From the NCBI GenBank assembly GCA_016930175.1, contig JAFGHJ010000048.1:1-64000 (forward strand): 64,000 bases of DNA. The letters run 5' to 3'. Shown one piece after another: positions 52,104 through 61,091 of this stretch. Position numbers and translations under genes: made by a program. This DNA is from Caldifarciminota bacterium (GTDB lineage Bacteria; Hydrothermota; UBA3072). Each line of letters starts with the position of its first letter. Position 1 is the stretch's first letter. Below the pieces are notes generated by a model. It saw only the letters and a program-made list of their open reading frames with translations. It was not told where the DNA came from and ran no database searches.

Positions 52104-53092
52104 AAACAACAATTATTGGTAAACCCCTGCCGAATATGCCATGGCAGGAAAGAGGGGCGGGTTGTACCGATATTGTATGGAGATATGACAAGAATCCTGT
52201 GGTCGGAACAGATATCTTAAACGGTTTGAGAGTTTTTAACAGCGCTGTAATTCCCTATAAGGATGAGTTCATCGGAGTCTTCAGAGCTGACCACAGGAAC
52301 GGATATCCGAATCTGCATCTCGGCAGAAGTAAAGACGCAATTAACTGGAAGATCGAAGAAAAAATAATCAAATTTCAAAATGAAGACGGTTCTCCGGCAA
52401 AACCGATTCTATACGGTTACGACCCGAGACTGGTCGAAATAGAAGGGACCTATTACATTACCTGGTGTAATTTCTTTAACGGTCCGACGATAGGAATCGC
52501 TAAAACTAAAGACTTTAAAACTTTTATCCAACTCGAAAATGCTTATGTACCTTTTAACCGTAACGGCGTTTTATTTCCGAGAAAGATAAACGGTAATTTT
52601 GTTCTGCTTAACCGCCCGAGCGATAATGGTCACACGCCTTTTGGCGATATATATTTGAGCCAGAGTCCGAACATGACATATTGGGGTAAACACCGTCTTG
52701 TTATGAGCACAACTCATTACTGGTGGAAAAACGTAAAGCTCGGCGCCGGACCAATTCCCATAGAGACAACCGAAGGCTGGTTAATGATTTATCACGGCGT
52801 TTGCCAATCCTGCAGCGGATTCATATACAGTATGGGAGCGGCATTACTGGACATCGACGATCCCTCCAGAGTAATTGTTGACTGCGAAAATTATATATTG
52901 ACTCCGGAAGCGCCCTATGAGCGAACCGGATTTGTTGACAACGTCACATTCCCCTGCGCCACGCTTCACTGCGCGAAAAAAGGAAGAATAGCCATTTTCT
53001 ACGGCTCGGCGGACACTACTTGTTCACTTGCTTTTACCCAGGTGGATGAATTGATAGATTATATAAAAGCGCATCCCAATAAATCTGTGTAG
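52100..53092 (+). CDS. GH130 beta-mannoside phosphorylase (TM1225/UhgbMP-like)
   Basis: 330 aa five-bladed propeller. WRYDKNPVVGTDILNGLRVFNSAVIPYKDEFIGVFRADH, YGYDPRLVEIEGTYYITW with the catalytic Asp, NRNGVLFPRKINGNFVLLNRPSDNGHTPFGDI, GAGPIPIETTEGWLMIYHGV, and FYGSADT. The wording matches the GH130_2 group, whose members phosphorolyse beta-1,4-mannosyl-N-acetylglucosamine or related Man-beta-1,4 linkages, giving mannose 1-phosphate. Precise acceptor cannot be read from sequence. Coupled to the MelB-like transporter by ATGA. Confidence 0.92.
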   Translation: MKTTIIGKPLPNMPWQERGAGCTDIVWRYDKNPVVGTDILNGLRVFNSAVIPYKDEFIGVFRADHRNGYPNLHLGRSKDAINWKIEEKIIKFQNEDGSPAKPILYGYDPRLVEIEGTYYITWCNFFNGPTIGIAKTKDFKTFIQLENAYVPFNRNGVLFPRKINGNFVLLNRPSDNGHTPFGDIYLSQSPNMTYWGKHRLVMSTTHYWWKNVKLGAGPIPIETTEGWLMIYHGVCQSCSGFIYSMGAALLDIDDPSRVIVDCENYILTPEAPYERTGFVDNVTFPCATLHCAKKGRIAIFYGSADTTCSLAFTQVDELIDYIKAHPNKSV

Positions 53093-53104
53093 AGAGGAAA
53101 ATAA

Positions 53105-55501
53105 ATGCAATTCGGGTATTTTGACGATAAGAATAAGGAATATGTTATAGAGCGACCGGACACGCCAAAATCGTGGAGTAATTACCTTGGGTCGACAGAA
53201 TACGGTGCAATAATCACCAATAACGCCGGAGGCTATAGTTTTTTAAAATCTTCGGCTCAGGGGCGATTTATGCGTTTACGCTTTAATTCCATTCCCATGG
53301 ATCAACCGGGGCGTTATATATATATCCATGATAAGGAAAGTAAAGATTTCTGGTCTGCCTCATGGCAGCCTGTGGGTAAACCGCTTGACAAATATAAATC
53401 GGAATGCAGGCACGGCACTGCTTATACAAGCATATCTTCTGAATACTCGAAAATCAAAACCGAGACAACCTATTTTGTCCCATTAGACCGATATTTTGAG
53501 TGCTGGCTTTTTAAAATAAAAAACGAGGATTCTAAAAAGAGAAAACTTAGATTATTTACTTTTGTTGAATATTCGAATAACTGGTTCATGTGGCAGGATA
53601 CGGTTAATCTTCAATACACTCTGGGTATTCTCGGCATGGATGTTGTGGATAATATAATCGATCATGGAATAAACGTGTTACTTCCGGACGATACAAAAAG
53701 TGATTTTGAAAATCACGACGGTAACCGGCATACATTTCTCGGTATTTCCGGTGCAGAAGTTACGGGATACGATACAGACCGCGACATTTTTCTCGGTCCT
53801 TACCGCTCCTATCGCAATCCTCTGGTAGTTGAAAATGGCGAATGTAAAAATTCTCTTGCTAAAGGAGATAATGGCTGCGGTACGCTGCAAGTCGACGTCG
53901 ATTTGGAAGGGGGACAGGAAAAAGAATTTGCTGTTATTATGGGAGTCGGAAAGGCCTCCCCGGAAGGCAAAAAAGCCATCCGGGAGTTCGAAGATATCAA
54001 AAAGGTTCATAATGAATTCAATAAGGTCAAAAAATACTGGCATAGTCGCCTGGAAGGGATGACAGTCGAAACACCCGACGCAGAATTTAATAGCATGATG
54101 AATATGTGGAATCCTTTTAATTGTCTCATTACGTATACATGGTCACGAGCTGCCAGCCTGGTTTATAGCGGTGAACGTGATGGTTTAGGATATAGGGATA
54201 CAGTGCAGGACATTTTAGGTGTCCTGCATTTAATTCCAGAAGAAGCAGGTAAACGTCTCGAACTTATGATAACAGGACAGGTTTCCACCGGCGGAGCAAT
54301 GCCTGTAGTTAGACCCTGGGCACACCATCCGGGAGAAGAAGAACCTCCCGATGAGCATGATTACCGCTCGGATGATTGTATGTGGTTATTTAATACTATA
54401 CCCGCATACGTGAAAGAAACTGGAGATATCTCATTTTACGACAAAATACTTCCTTACGCAGATTGGGGCGAGGATACAGTACTCAACCATATGAGACAGG
54501 CTATTCAGTTCAGTTTGGACCACAGGGGCGAACACGGGCTTCCCTGCGGTTTGTATGCGGATTGGAATGACTGTCTTGAACTCGGGCACGAAGGAGAAAC
54601 TGTGTTTGTCGCGTTTCAGCTTCGCTATGCATTAAAAACCTATATTGATATTTGCACTATGCTTGGAAAGTCCGAAGAGGCAGAATGGGCAAAGCCCCAT
54701 CTTGAAACTCTCGATGAAAATCTTGAGAAACACGCCTGGGACGGAGATTGGTTTATACGAGCTTACAGGTATGACGGGACGAAATTCGGCTCAAAGGAAA
54801 ACGACGAAGGTTATATCTGGCTTAACCCGCAATCATGGTCTGTTCTGAGCGGTCATGCAAGTAAAGAACAGGGCAAAAAAGCAATGAAAGCAGTAAGAGA
54901 GAAGCTGGCAACCGATTATGGAATTATGGTCGTCAGTCCGCCTTACGAAAAAACTGATCACAGGGTTGTAAAAGCATCTCTTTTTAACAAAGGAATGAAA
55001 GAAAATGCTTCCATCTTTTGTCATACTCAGGGGTGGGCTGTTGCCGCCGAAACAATTCTCGGCAACGGAAATCAGGCTTATAAATATCTGCGTGCTTTTA
55101 TGCCGTCCGCCTTTAATACAAAAGCCGAAGTACGTCAAATCGAACCGTACGTTTATTGTCAATATACGCATAGCAAATACAGCCCAAGATATGGCGCATC
55201 GCGCCTGCCCTGGTTAAGCGGCTCAGCTACCTGGGCTTATTATACTGCAATGCAATACATCCTTGGCATACAGACGGATTACGAAGGACTGCGAATAGAT
55301 CCCTGTATTCCGTCTGTTTGGAAGGAATTCAAAGTAAGCAGAAATTTTAGAGGGAAAAAACTTAATATGACCGTTAAGAATGACTACGGTGTTCAAAAGG
55401 GAATAAAGAAAATAACCCTTAATGGAAAAGAAATCGAGGAAAATTTTATTCCGTTTAAGGAAATGAAAAAAGAAAATACTGTTCTTGTTGAGATGGGATA
55501 A
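53105..55501 (+). CDS. GH94 phosphorylase, specificity uncertain (chitobiose-/cellobiose-type)
   Basis: 798 aa, a second GH94 enzyme, clearly divergent from the first. NYLGSTEYGAIITNNAGGYSFL, GLGYRDTVQDILGVLHLIPEE, general acid Asp489 in YADWNDCLELGHEGETVFVAFQLRYAL, GMKENASIFCHTQGWAV, LPWLSGSATWAYYTAMQYILG. It lacks the NLNCFSTNP stretch of cellobiose phosphorylase and has a TGGAMPVVRPWAHHPGEEEPPDEHDYRSDD loop closer to chitobiose phosphorylases and other GH94. With the GH130 gene next to it, an N-glycan- or mannoglucan-derived disaccharide is possible. 12 bp after GH130. Confidence 0.88.
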   Translation: MQFGYFDDKNKEYVIERPDTPKSWSNYLGSTEYGAIITNNAGGYSFLKSSAQGRFMRLRFNSIPMDQPGRYIYIHDKESKDFWSASWQPVGKPLDKYKSECRHGTAYTSISSEYSKIKTETTYFVPLDRYFECWLFKIKNEDSKKRKLRLFTFVEYSNNWFMWQDTVNLQYTLGILGMDVVDNIIDHGINVLLPDDTKSDFENHDGNRHTFLGISGAEVTGYDTDRDIFLGPYRSYRNPLVVENGECKNSLAKGDNGCGTLQVDVDLEGGQEKEFAVIMGVGKASPEGKKAIREFEDIKKVHNEFNKVKKYWHSRLEGMTVETPDAEFNSMMNMWNPFNCLITYTWSRAASLVYSGERDGLGYRDTVQDILGVLHLIPEEAGKRLELMITGQVSTGGAMPVVRPWAHHPGEEEPPDEHDYRSDDCMWLFNTIPAYVKETGDISFYDKILPYADWGEDTVLNHMRQAIQFSLDHRGEHGLPCGLYADWNDCLELGHEGETVFVAFQLRYALKTYIDICTMLGKSEEAEWAKPHLETLDENLEKHAWDGDWFIRAYRYDGTKFGSKENDEGYIWLNPQSWSVLSGHASKEQGKKAMKAVREKLATDYGIMVVSPPYEKTDHRVVKASLFNKGMKENASIFCHTQGWAVAAETILGNGNQAYKYLRAFMPSAFNTKAEVRQIEPYVYCQYTHSKYSPRYGASRLPWLSGSATWAYYTAMQYILGIQTDYEGLRIDPCIPSVWKEFKVSRNFRGKKLNMTVKNDYGVQKGIKKITLNGKEIEENFIPFKEMKKENTVLVEMG

Positions 55502-55602
55502 GAATTCGGGACGCAGATAAACGCAGATTTACATAAAGTTCTTACCAATTAACTAATATACTAATTAACAAATTAGCAGATTCGTAGAATCCATAAAACA
55601 GC
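55502..55602. repeat. short degenerate repeat block
   Basis: GGGACGCAGATAAACGCAGA (55508-55527) and AATTAACTAATATACTAATT (55549-55568) between the phosphorylase cluster and larA. Confidence 0.5.
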
Positions 55603-55631
55603 TTGACAAAGGTATTTCAAAAGTTTAGTAT
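55603..55631 (+). promoter_or_regulatory. promoter of larA-like gene
   Basis: TTGACA (55603-55608), 17 bp, TAGTAT (55626-55631); RNA start about 9 bases before the ATG, no Shine-Dalgarno. Confidence 0.65.
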
Positions 55632-55646
55632 TGTTAAACAGATATT

Positions 55647-57038
55647 ATGGAAAAAGAATTAAAACTAACCTACGGAAATGAAAAAATAAGTATTTCAGTA
55701 CCGGAAAATTTTCTTGCCGGAGATCTGGTTAAACCCATAAAATCCTCTATCAATATGACAGAGGATGAAATGAAAGAAAAGATGGTTCACGCCATTAAAA
55801 ACCCTGTCGACTCTCCGGGAATCGAGAAATTGGTTACTGATAAGAAAGTGGGATTGGCGATAAGTGACGAATTCCGATCAGGGCTTCAAGAGTTGATTGT
55901 TGCTGTGATGATTGAGGAAATATTCAAAGGAAATCCAAAAAGTCTGGATATTTTTATTGCCAATGGTACTCATGCCCCAAAAGTTTACTGCGGAAATCTA
56001 GCCCGTAAAATAAAAGAAATATCAAAAGACCTTGATCATGAAGTTAATATTATTTTAAACGAATGTGATAGTGAGAATTATGTCAACCTGGGTAAAACTA
56101 CCCTGGGCACGGAAGCGGAAGTTTCAAAGGAGTGGACGAAAACAGAAGTAAGAATTTACGGGCATGAGTCTAAATATCACTATATGAACGGATACAGTGT
56201 TGTAGATAAGCAGGTCTGTCCGGGTCTTTGCTCACGGGACACTATAGCCTCGACTCATAAGCACGCTTTAAAGCATAATTTGAGTGCCGCGGGAAGAATT
56301 ATCTATCATAAAGACGCGTCGAGAAAAGAAAATCCTTTCGCTCAGGACAACAGAGATGTCAGAAAATTATCCGAGCGATTTATCTTGCGGAACGGTAAGT
56401 TAACGGAAGAAAATGTTCCTGTGTTCCTTTTAGATATGTTTTCTACAAAATCTACAATCGAGTGGATAGCTGCGGGCAATCCGGATAAAGTCTCCGCACA
56501 AATGACAGAGGCCGTCGATAAAATTGCTTCTTTTGTTTTACCACGCACCAAATATGTAGTAATATCACCGGGAGGTCCCCCCGCCTGCAATGCCATTTAC
56601 GGTGTCCAGAATTCCTTTGATATGGCACTTAAATACGCAATTAAAGAATGCGGAGAAGCTCTGATTTTGGCACCTTGTACAGGAAACCCCGGACAGAGCG
56701 AGGAAGTAAAAGGCCTTGCAACAAATGAGAAATCGAAAGCTTTGTTCTGGGATAATCTTGTCAGGTTACGGAAAAAACCTCTTGCCGAGGCTACTAACTG
56801 GATTGATAAAAATTTTGAATTATATCTCTGGAAAACCGATAGGGTTCTGAAGTTAATGCTCGAGCAGAAGATTAAACTTTATTTGTATTCTGAGCTCCCG
56901 GCAGAAAAAATCGAACCCGGAGGTTTTATACAGGTTACCGATCCTCACCGTTGGATTATTGAAAGAGCAAAACGTGGGGACGGAAAAATCCGGGTGATAG
57001 ATGAGGGAAATAAATTGTTGGTAATACCTTCAAATTAG
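55647..57038 (+). CDS. larA: LarA-family nickel-pincer racemase/epimerase
   Basis: 463 aa. Racemises or epimerises a 2-hydroxyacid, lactate in the type enzyme. Key residues fall at nearly the Lactiplantibacillus LarA positions: His109 in GTHAP (known 108), His173 in YGHESKY (174), Lys188 in VVDKQVCPG (184, covalent cofactor site) and His204 in STHKHA (200). The pincer cofactor needs LarB, LarC and LarE, none of which is in the window. LarA homologues with other 2-hydroxyacid substrates are known, so lactate is not certain. Own promoter, near-leaderless. Confidence 0.85.
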   Translation: MEKELKLTYGNEKISISVPENFLAGDLVKPIKSSINMTEDEMKEKMVHAIKNPVDSPGIEKLVTDKKVGLAISDEFRSGLQELIVAVMIEEIFKGNPKSLDIFIANGTHAPKVYCGNLARKIKEISKDLDHEVNIILNECDSENYVNLGKTTLGTEAEVSKEWTKTEVRIYGHESKYHYMNGYSVVDKQVCPGLCSRDTIASTHKHALKHNLSAAGRIIYHKDASRKENPFAQDNRDVRKLSERFILRNGKLTEENVPVFLLDMFSTKSTIEWIAAGNPDKVSAQMTEAVDKIASFVLPRTKYVVISPGGPPACNAIYGVQNSFDMALKYAIKECGEALILAPCTGNPGQSEEVKGLATNEKSKALFWDNLVRLRKKPLAEATNWIDKNFELYLWKTDRVLKLMLEQKIKLYLYSELPAEKIEPGGFIQVTDPHRWIIERAKRGDGKIRVIDEGNKLLVIPSN

Positions 57039-57305
57039 TTAGTAGAGTCCCGAATCGTGTGTCGCGAGTCTTAAGTCAAAAAATAGTTCCGCTGTGTGTA
57101 GTTTTTTGTTTTCATGATTGTTTTTTAAGTTTTTTTTCAAAAACACCCCTTGCGCGTTTTAAGATTATTTATATAAATTAAATCACGCCGGGGTGTCGGC
57201 AAATATATCACTACACAAATGTGATATACCTCCTTGTTCACTTAAAAAAGTGTGCCCACCCCGGTTCCTAAATATGTACTTAAACCAATATTCTATTCTA
57301 TTTGA
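57039..57305. other. gene-free gap with structured element
   Basis: Opens with CGAATCGTGTGTCGCGAGTC-type repeat wording (57050-57078). The rest is A/T-rich apart from the structured element at 57188-57264. No gene. Confidence 0.5.
57188..57264. ncRNA. compact two-hairpin element closed by an 8-bp stem
   Basis: CCGGGGTG (57188-57195) pairs exactly with CACCCCGG (57257-57264). Inside are TATATCAC/GTGATATA (57204-57211 with 57221-57228) and CACTT/AAGTG (57239-57252 region), giving a three-way junction. Alternative local hairpin GCCG/CGGC lies at the left edge. On the minus strand the joining segment contains AAGGAGG. Could be a structured RNA or the folded end of an IS200/IS605-type element; strand not decided. 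Confidence 0.5.
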
Positions 57306-58103
57306 TTATTCAAGAATAAAGTTATAATTATCTAAAACAGAATCACTGTTTACTACAACTCCTTCGTATAAAGTGTCAAACACTGTATAACCCTCTGCTG
57401 AAACGCTTACATCGTAAGTACCCTCAGGAATGAATAACGAGTATTTCCCTGTACTATCTGATAATGTTGTCATGGTGTCAGTTGAACTCACAGCGTGCAA
57501 GGTTGCAAATTTTACGGCTACTTCCGAGGTATCCTCTATTGTCTTCACTATTCCCCTTATAAATCCTGCAGTCGAACTCTGAAATATCCTGAAAGAAGGA
57601 ATAAGCTCATACGGCTCAGAATACCAATTTATTGATTTTGAAGCATCAAAATCAACGATAATTGTTCGGTACTCCCCGGGCAATACAGTGAAGGCTTCAT
57701 CAAGCTCATATTCTATTGGCACACCTTCGGGAATTAACAGTGAATCTGCCACACTGTCACCTTCCATCACCAAGGAATTTATCTCGGCCAACAACAACAA
57801 TACACCGGTATAATCTCCGGGCTCCACATCAACAAAATAGCTGCCGGTACTATAGTTAAAAGTAAGCGGTGCCGCAAATCCCCCCATAAGCCCCACAATG
57901 TCAACTGTATACGGATCGAGCTGAAGGGTTATGGCATCCCCTTCTGAATTTCTGATCCCAACTCCGACTACTGTTAAATATATGTGCTCAACTACTTGCG
58001 GCGGCGGAGCATCTATTAGCCAAATCCTGATTTTCCCCTTTTCCTGACCGCATCCCATCAGAAAAAGAAGAATAAAGATAAAAAACAATATTTCTCTTTT
58101 CAA
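57306..58103 (-). CDS. DUF4382 lipoprotein with carboxypeptidase-regulatory-like domain
   Basis: 265 aa. Lipobox FLMGCG (Cys18). Residues 24-175 fit the DUF4382 pattern: IRIWLIDAPPPQVVEHIYLTVVGVGI, then VDIVGLMGG, PGDYTGVLLLL, LPGEYRTIIVDFDASKSI. Residues 185-265 are a transthyretin-like CarboxypepD_reg domain (FIRGIVKTIEDTSEVAVKFATLHAVS, DSTGKYSLFIPEGTYDVSVSAEGY). A surface or periplasmic lipoprotein of unknown role. AAAAGGAGG-type site before the ATG. Confidence 0.85.
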   Translation of the reverse strand: MKREILFFIFILLFLMGCGQEKGKIRIWLIDAPPPQVVEHIYLTVVGVGIRNSEGDAITLQLDPYTVDIVGLMGGFAAPLTFNYSTGSYFVDVEPGDYTGVLLLLAEINSLVMEGDSVADSLLIPEGVPIEYELDEAFTVLPGEYRTIIVDFDASKSINWYSEPYELIPSFRIFQSSTAGFIRGIVKTIEDTSEVAVKFATLHAVSSTDTMTTLSDSTGKYSLFIPEGTYDVSVSAEGYTVFDTLYEGVVVNSDSVLDNYNFILE

Positions 58104-58408
58104 AAAACCTCCTTTTATTTTATACGACCCCCAACTTTGCTTTATGGTTCCAAAAAAAACAAAACTTATAATTCCCGCTCAATCTTATTTAATATAATTC
58201 CTTTTCTAAAATAGTCAAACCCCGGCGCGGCAAAGCCGCTATTAATTGCCACAAAGGCACTAAGACTAAAAGTCCCAACCCCCGGTTTCATTATATTTGC
58301 TCAAACCATATTCCACAACATCTTACAGAAATAACAAATTACATAATTACACAAGCTTTTTCTCTTTGTGCCTTGGTGCCTTAGTGGCTAATTTTTTATC
58401 AATTGTAC
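58104..58408. repeat. intergenic region
   Basis: No gene. Promoter of the DUF4382 gene, then GCCACAAAGGCACTAAGACT (58249-58268) and TGTGCCTTGGTGCCTTAGTG (58368-58387), an inverted pair of the same repeat family. Confidence 0.55.
58191..58218 (-). promoter_or_regulatory. promoter of DUF4382 gene
   Basis: Minus strand TTGACT (58218-58213), 16 bp, TATATT (58196-58191). Confidence 0.65.
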
Positions 58409-58436
58409 TTGACAAAAGATATATATGTCTTATATT
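58409..58436 (+). promoter_or_regulatory. promoter of dtxR-feoAB
   Basis: TTGACA (58409-58414), 16 bp, TATATT (58431-58436). Confidence 0.75.
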
Positions 58437-58452
58437 GTTAGAGAGCTCTAAC
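58437..58452. promoter_or_regulatory. palindromic operator at the feo start site
   Basis: GTTAGAGAGCTCTAAC: 7-bp arms GTTAGAG/CTCTAAC around AG, directly after the -10 box and over the expected transcription start. The first gene encodes a DtxR-type regulator, the natural candidate to bind it. Confidence 0.65.
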
Positions 58453-58466
58453 ATTGGAGGCTAAAA

Positions 58467-58865
58467 ATGGAACTAACGAAAAGCAGGGAGGATTATCTCG
58501 AAGCTATATGCGAGATTTGCGAAGAAGAAAAAGTCGCGAGGGTTAAAGACATTGCCTCGCACATGTCCGTATCTCTCGCAAGTGTCAATTATGCTTTAAA
58601 AGCCTTAAAAAGCGAAGGCTTAATAAAGCATAAGAAATACGGTTATATTGAATTAACCGAAAAGGGTAACGAAATAGGTCAAGCTATTTACAGAAAGCAT
58701 AAATTGATACGAAGCTTTCTCATAAATGTTTTGAACGTTGATGAAAATGTTGCGGATAAAGATGCCTGCGGTATAGAGCATGTGGTATCAGAAGAGACAT
58801 GTGATAAAATGAGTTCTTACTTAAAATCCAAAGAGGTTTTCGAAAATTATGATATCTCTTCTTGA
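58467..58865 (+). CDS. DtxR/MntR-family metal-dependent repressor
   Basis: 132 aa. Winged helix (LTKSREDYLEAICEICEEEKVARVKDIASHMSVSLASVNYALKALKSEGLI) and metal-binding dimer domain (GQAIYRKHKLIRSFLINVLNVDENVADKDACGIEHVVSEETCDKM): Cys and Glu-His pairs CGIEHVVSEE are the primary metal site. No SH3-like third domain, as in MntR and small IdeR types. With feoAB behind it, ferrous iron is the likely corepressor. GGAGG before ATG; overlaps feoA by 17 bp. Confidence 0.93.
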   Translation: MELTKSREDYLEAICEICEEEKVARVKDIASHMSVSLASVNYALKALKSEGLIKHKKYGYIELTEKGNEIGQAIYRKHKLIRSFLINVLNVDENVADKDACGIEHVVSEETCDKMSSYLKSKEVFENYDISS

Positions 58866-59133
58866 AGCGAAAAAAAACGTTCCGCTTAGAGTTAAATCCG
58901 TCGAGATAAGCGGAACAGTGATAACGGGTATGAGAGGTAGAGGTAGAAGAAGGGGAACGGGTAGAAAAAACTGGTGCAGGAGACTTTCTAATTTGGGCAT
59001 AAGAGAGGGCGTAATTATAAGAAAATTATCTGTGCATCCTTTTTTCGGTCCTGTTATCGTAAGAGTGGGAAATTGCGAAATTGCGGTAGGCAGAGGAATG
59101 GCTAGCGCAATACTTGTCGAAGAGGGAAAATAA
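58849..59133 (+). CDS. feoA: FeoA, ferrous iron transport accessory protein
   Basis: 94 aa SH3-like protein. SLLEAKKNVPLRVKSVEIS, then a Gly/Arg-rich insert GMRGRGRRRGTGRKNW (26-41), CRRLSNLGIREGVIIRKLS, GPVIVRVGNCEIAVGRGMASAILVE. Partners FeoB at the inner membrane. The G/R-rich insert is not in the short enterobacterial FeoA. Start ATG at 58849 with GAGG upstream; feoB follows at once after TAA. Confidence 0.93.
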   Translation: MISLLEAKKNVPLRVKSVEISGTVITGMRGRGRRRGTGRKNWCRRLSNLGIREGVIIRKLSVHPFFGPVIVRVGNCEIAVGRGMASAILVEEGK

Positions 59134-60852
59134 GTGAAAAGAATCTTATTATTTGGAAATCCTAACGTAGGTAAAAGCGCTATATTTACCAGACTTACCG
59201 GCGTTAGAGTTATTGCTTCTAATTATCCGGGTACAACTGTTGAATATCTTAGCGGTAAAACACGGATAGATAATAAAGATATTGCAGTGATTGATGTTCC
59301 CGGAACTTATTCTCTTTATCCCGACTCACCTGCAGAAGAAGTAGCAAAAAAAATCCTCGATAAGAGCAATCCAAAAGAAACTGTAATTGTAAACGTAGTC
59401 GACTCTACAAACCTTGAAAGGAATCTTCATCTCACACTTCAACTACTATCGACCAAATTTCCTGTTGTGGTTCTCTTGAATTTTTGGGATGAAACAAAAC
59501 ATAAAGGAATAACCATAGATTCAAATAATCTAAGTAATCTCTTAAAAGTTCCTGTGATACCAACTGTCGCTATTACAGGATACGGAATTCAAGAATTAAG
59601 GGAAAAGATTGGAGAAGCAAAAACTTCAAAATTTAAAATAAAAGAAAAAGATATCTGGAATTTTATTGGTAAAATTATTAGAGAAGTACAATCAATCGAA
59701 CACCATCACCACACTTTTCCTCAAATATTGGAAGAAATTTCCACCAATCCTTTATTAGGGATAGTTTTCGCAGGCATAGTTCTGGTTTTGTCCTTTATGA
59801 TAATACGTTTAATAGGTGAAGGCTTAATAGGTTTAGTTTTCACACCCTTATTCGAAAATTTATGGACGCCTGTTTTATTGAAATTCTCATCTTTTTTAGG
59901 TGACGCCACCATATTACATAAGATTCTTATAGGAGAACTAATTGAAGGGAAAATCGATTTTTACCAATCTTTCGGACTTTTGAGCACAGGTTTATTTATT
60001 CCTATAGCTGCCGTTTTACCTTATATTATAAGCTTCTATTTTGTCCTTTCCATTCTCGAAGATACCGGATATTTACCACGGTTGGCAGTGCTCGTGGATA
60101 GACTGATGCACCAGATAGGCATTCACGGAATGGGTATTGTGCCTATGTTCCTTTCTTTTGGATGTAATGTGCCGGGTGTTCTGGCTACTAGAATTATGGA
60201 AACAAGAAGAGAAAGATTTATAGCAGCAACAGTTATGTCTATTTCGATACCCTGTATGGCTCAAACCGCTATGATATTTGGTTTACTGGGCAAGTATGGA
60301 GTCAAAGGAATTGCCCCGGTTTTTCTGACCTTGTTTCTGGTATGGATAATTGTAGGCAAATTAATGGCCAGATACGTTTCCGGGGAAAGTCCTGAAATAT
60401 TTACTGAAATACCGCCATATAGAGTTCCCCATTTCCAGGTCTTGTTCAAGAAAGTATGGCTTCGAGTGGGATGGTTTATTAAAGAAGCCCTGCCGTTTGT
60501 GCTTATCGGTGTCTTGATTGTAGATTTATCCTATATCTTTGGTTTTATAGATTTTATGTCGAGAATTTTTGGCGGGCCACTCACGAAAATTCTGGGTATA
60601 CCAGCAGAAGCAATAGCAGCACTACTTATTGGTTTTCTGCGAAAAGATGTGGCAATAGGTATGCTTGCACCTTTAGGACTTTCAATGGGACAATTAATCA
60701 CCGCTTCTGTTGTACTTACAATGTATTTTCCATGTGTAGCAACCTTTGTTGTACTTTTTAAAGAATTGGGGTTCTGGGATACTCTCAAATCTTCCGCGAT
60801 AATGATTTCTTCCGCTTTTTTCGTTGGCTGGATTCTTAATTTGATATATTAA
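59134..60852 (+). CDS. feoB: FeoB, ferrous iron permease
   Basis: 572 aa, short for FeoB. N-terminal G domain: G1 GNPNVGKSAIF (8-18), G3 DVPGTYSLYP (54-63), G4-like NFWDE in place of NxxD as NL-N-FWDE. A HHHH run (about 189-192) stands at the G-domain/membrane boundary. Membrane domain with two gate motifs: YLPRLAVLVDRLMHQIGIHGMGIVPMFLSFGCNVPGVLATRIM and PAEAIAALLIGFLRKDVAIGML. GTG start. Moves Fe2+ inward, used under anoxic conditions. Confidence 0.94.
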   Translation: MKRILLFGNPNVGKSAIFTRLTGVRVIASNYPGTTVEYLSGKTRIDNKDIAVIDVPGTYSLYPDSPAEEVAKKILDKSNPKETVIVNVVDSTNLERNLHLTLQLLSTKFPVVVLLNFWDETKHKGITIDSNNLSNLLKVPVIPTVAITGYGIQELREKIGEAKTSKFKIKEKDIWNFIGKIIREVQSIEHHHHTFPQILEEISTNPLLGIVFAGIVLVLSFMIIRLIGEGLIGLVFTPLFENLWTPVLLKFSSFLGDATILHKILIGELIEGKIDFYQSFGLLSTGLFIPIAAVLPYIISFYFVLSILEDTGYLPRLAVLVDRLMHQIGIHGMGIVPMFLSFGCNVPGVLATRIMETRRERFIAATVMSISIPCMAQTAMIFGLLGKYGVKGIAPVFLTLFLVWIIVGKLMARYVSGESPEIFTEIPPYRVPHFQVLFKKVWLRVGWFIKEALPFVLIGVLIVDLSYIFGFIDFMSRIFGGPLTKILGIPAEAIAALLIGFLRKDVAIGMLAPLGLSMGQLITASVVLTMYFPCVATFVVLFKELGFWDTLKSSAIMISSAFFVGWILNLIY

Positions 60853-61052
60853 ATAGCCACAAAGACACCAAGACACGAAGTTTTTATTTTTGTTTTCCCG
60901 CTTTACCATTTAACGATTCAACCGAGCCAATAAATCCTACAATATCTAAATACCCTATTAACAAACTCGTGGGGATGAGTTTAAAACAACATAAATTTTA
61001 CCTCTGTGTGCTCTGTGGCGAAGATTTGGTTTGGTGTGGGGAACCTCTTCCC
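60853..61052. repeat. degenerate repeat block
   Basis: AGCCACAAAGACACCAAGAC (60855-60874), TTTACCATTTAACGATTCAA (60901-60920), TCTGTGTGCTCTGTGGCG (61002-61019). The first is nearly identical to 13776-13795. Confidence 0.55.
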
Positions 61053-61080
61053 TTGACTTCTGTTGGATAATTATTAATTT
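61053..61080 (+). promoter_or_regulatory. promoter of gpsA-purH operon
   Basis: TTGACT (61053-61058), 16 bp, TAATTT (61075-61080); RNA start about 5 bases before the gpsA ATG. Confidence 0.6.
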
Positions 61081-61091
61081 TCGAAAAACTT

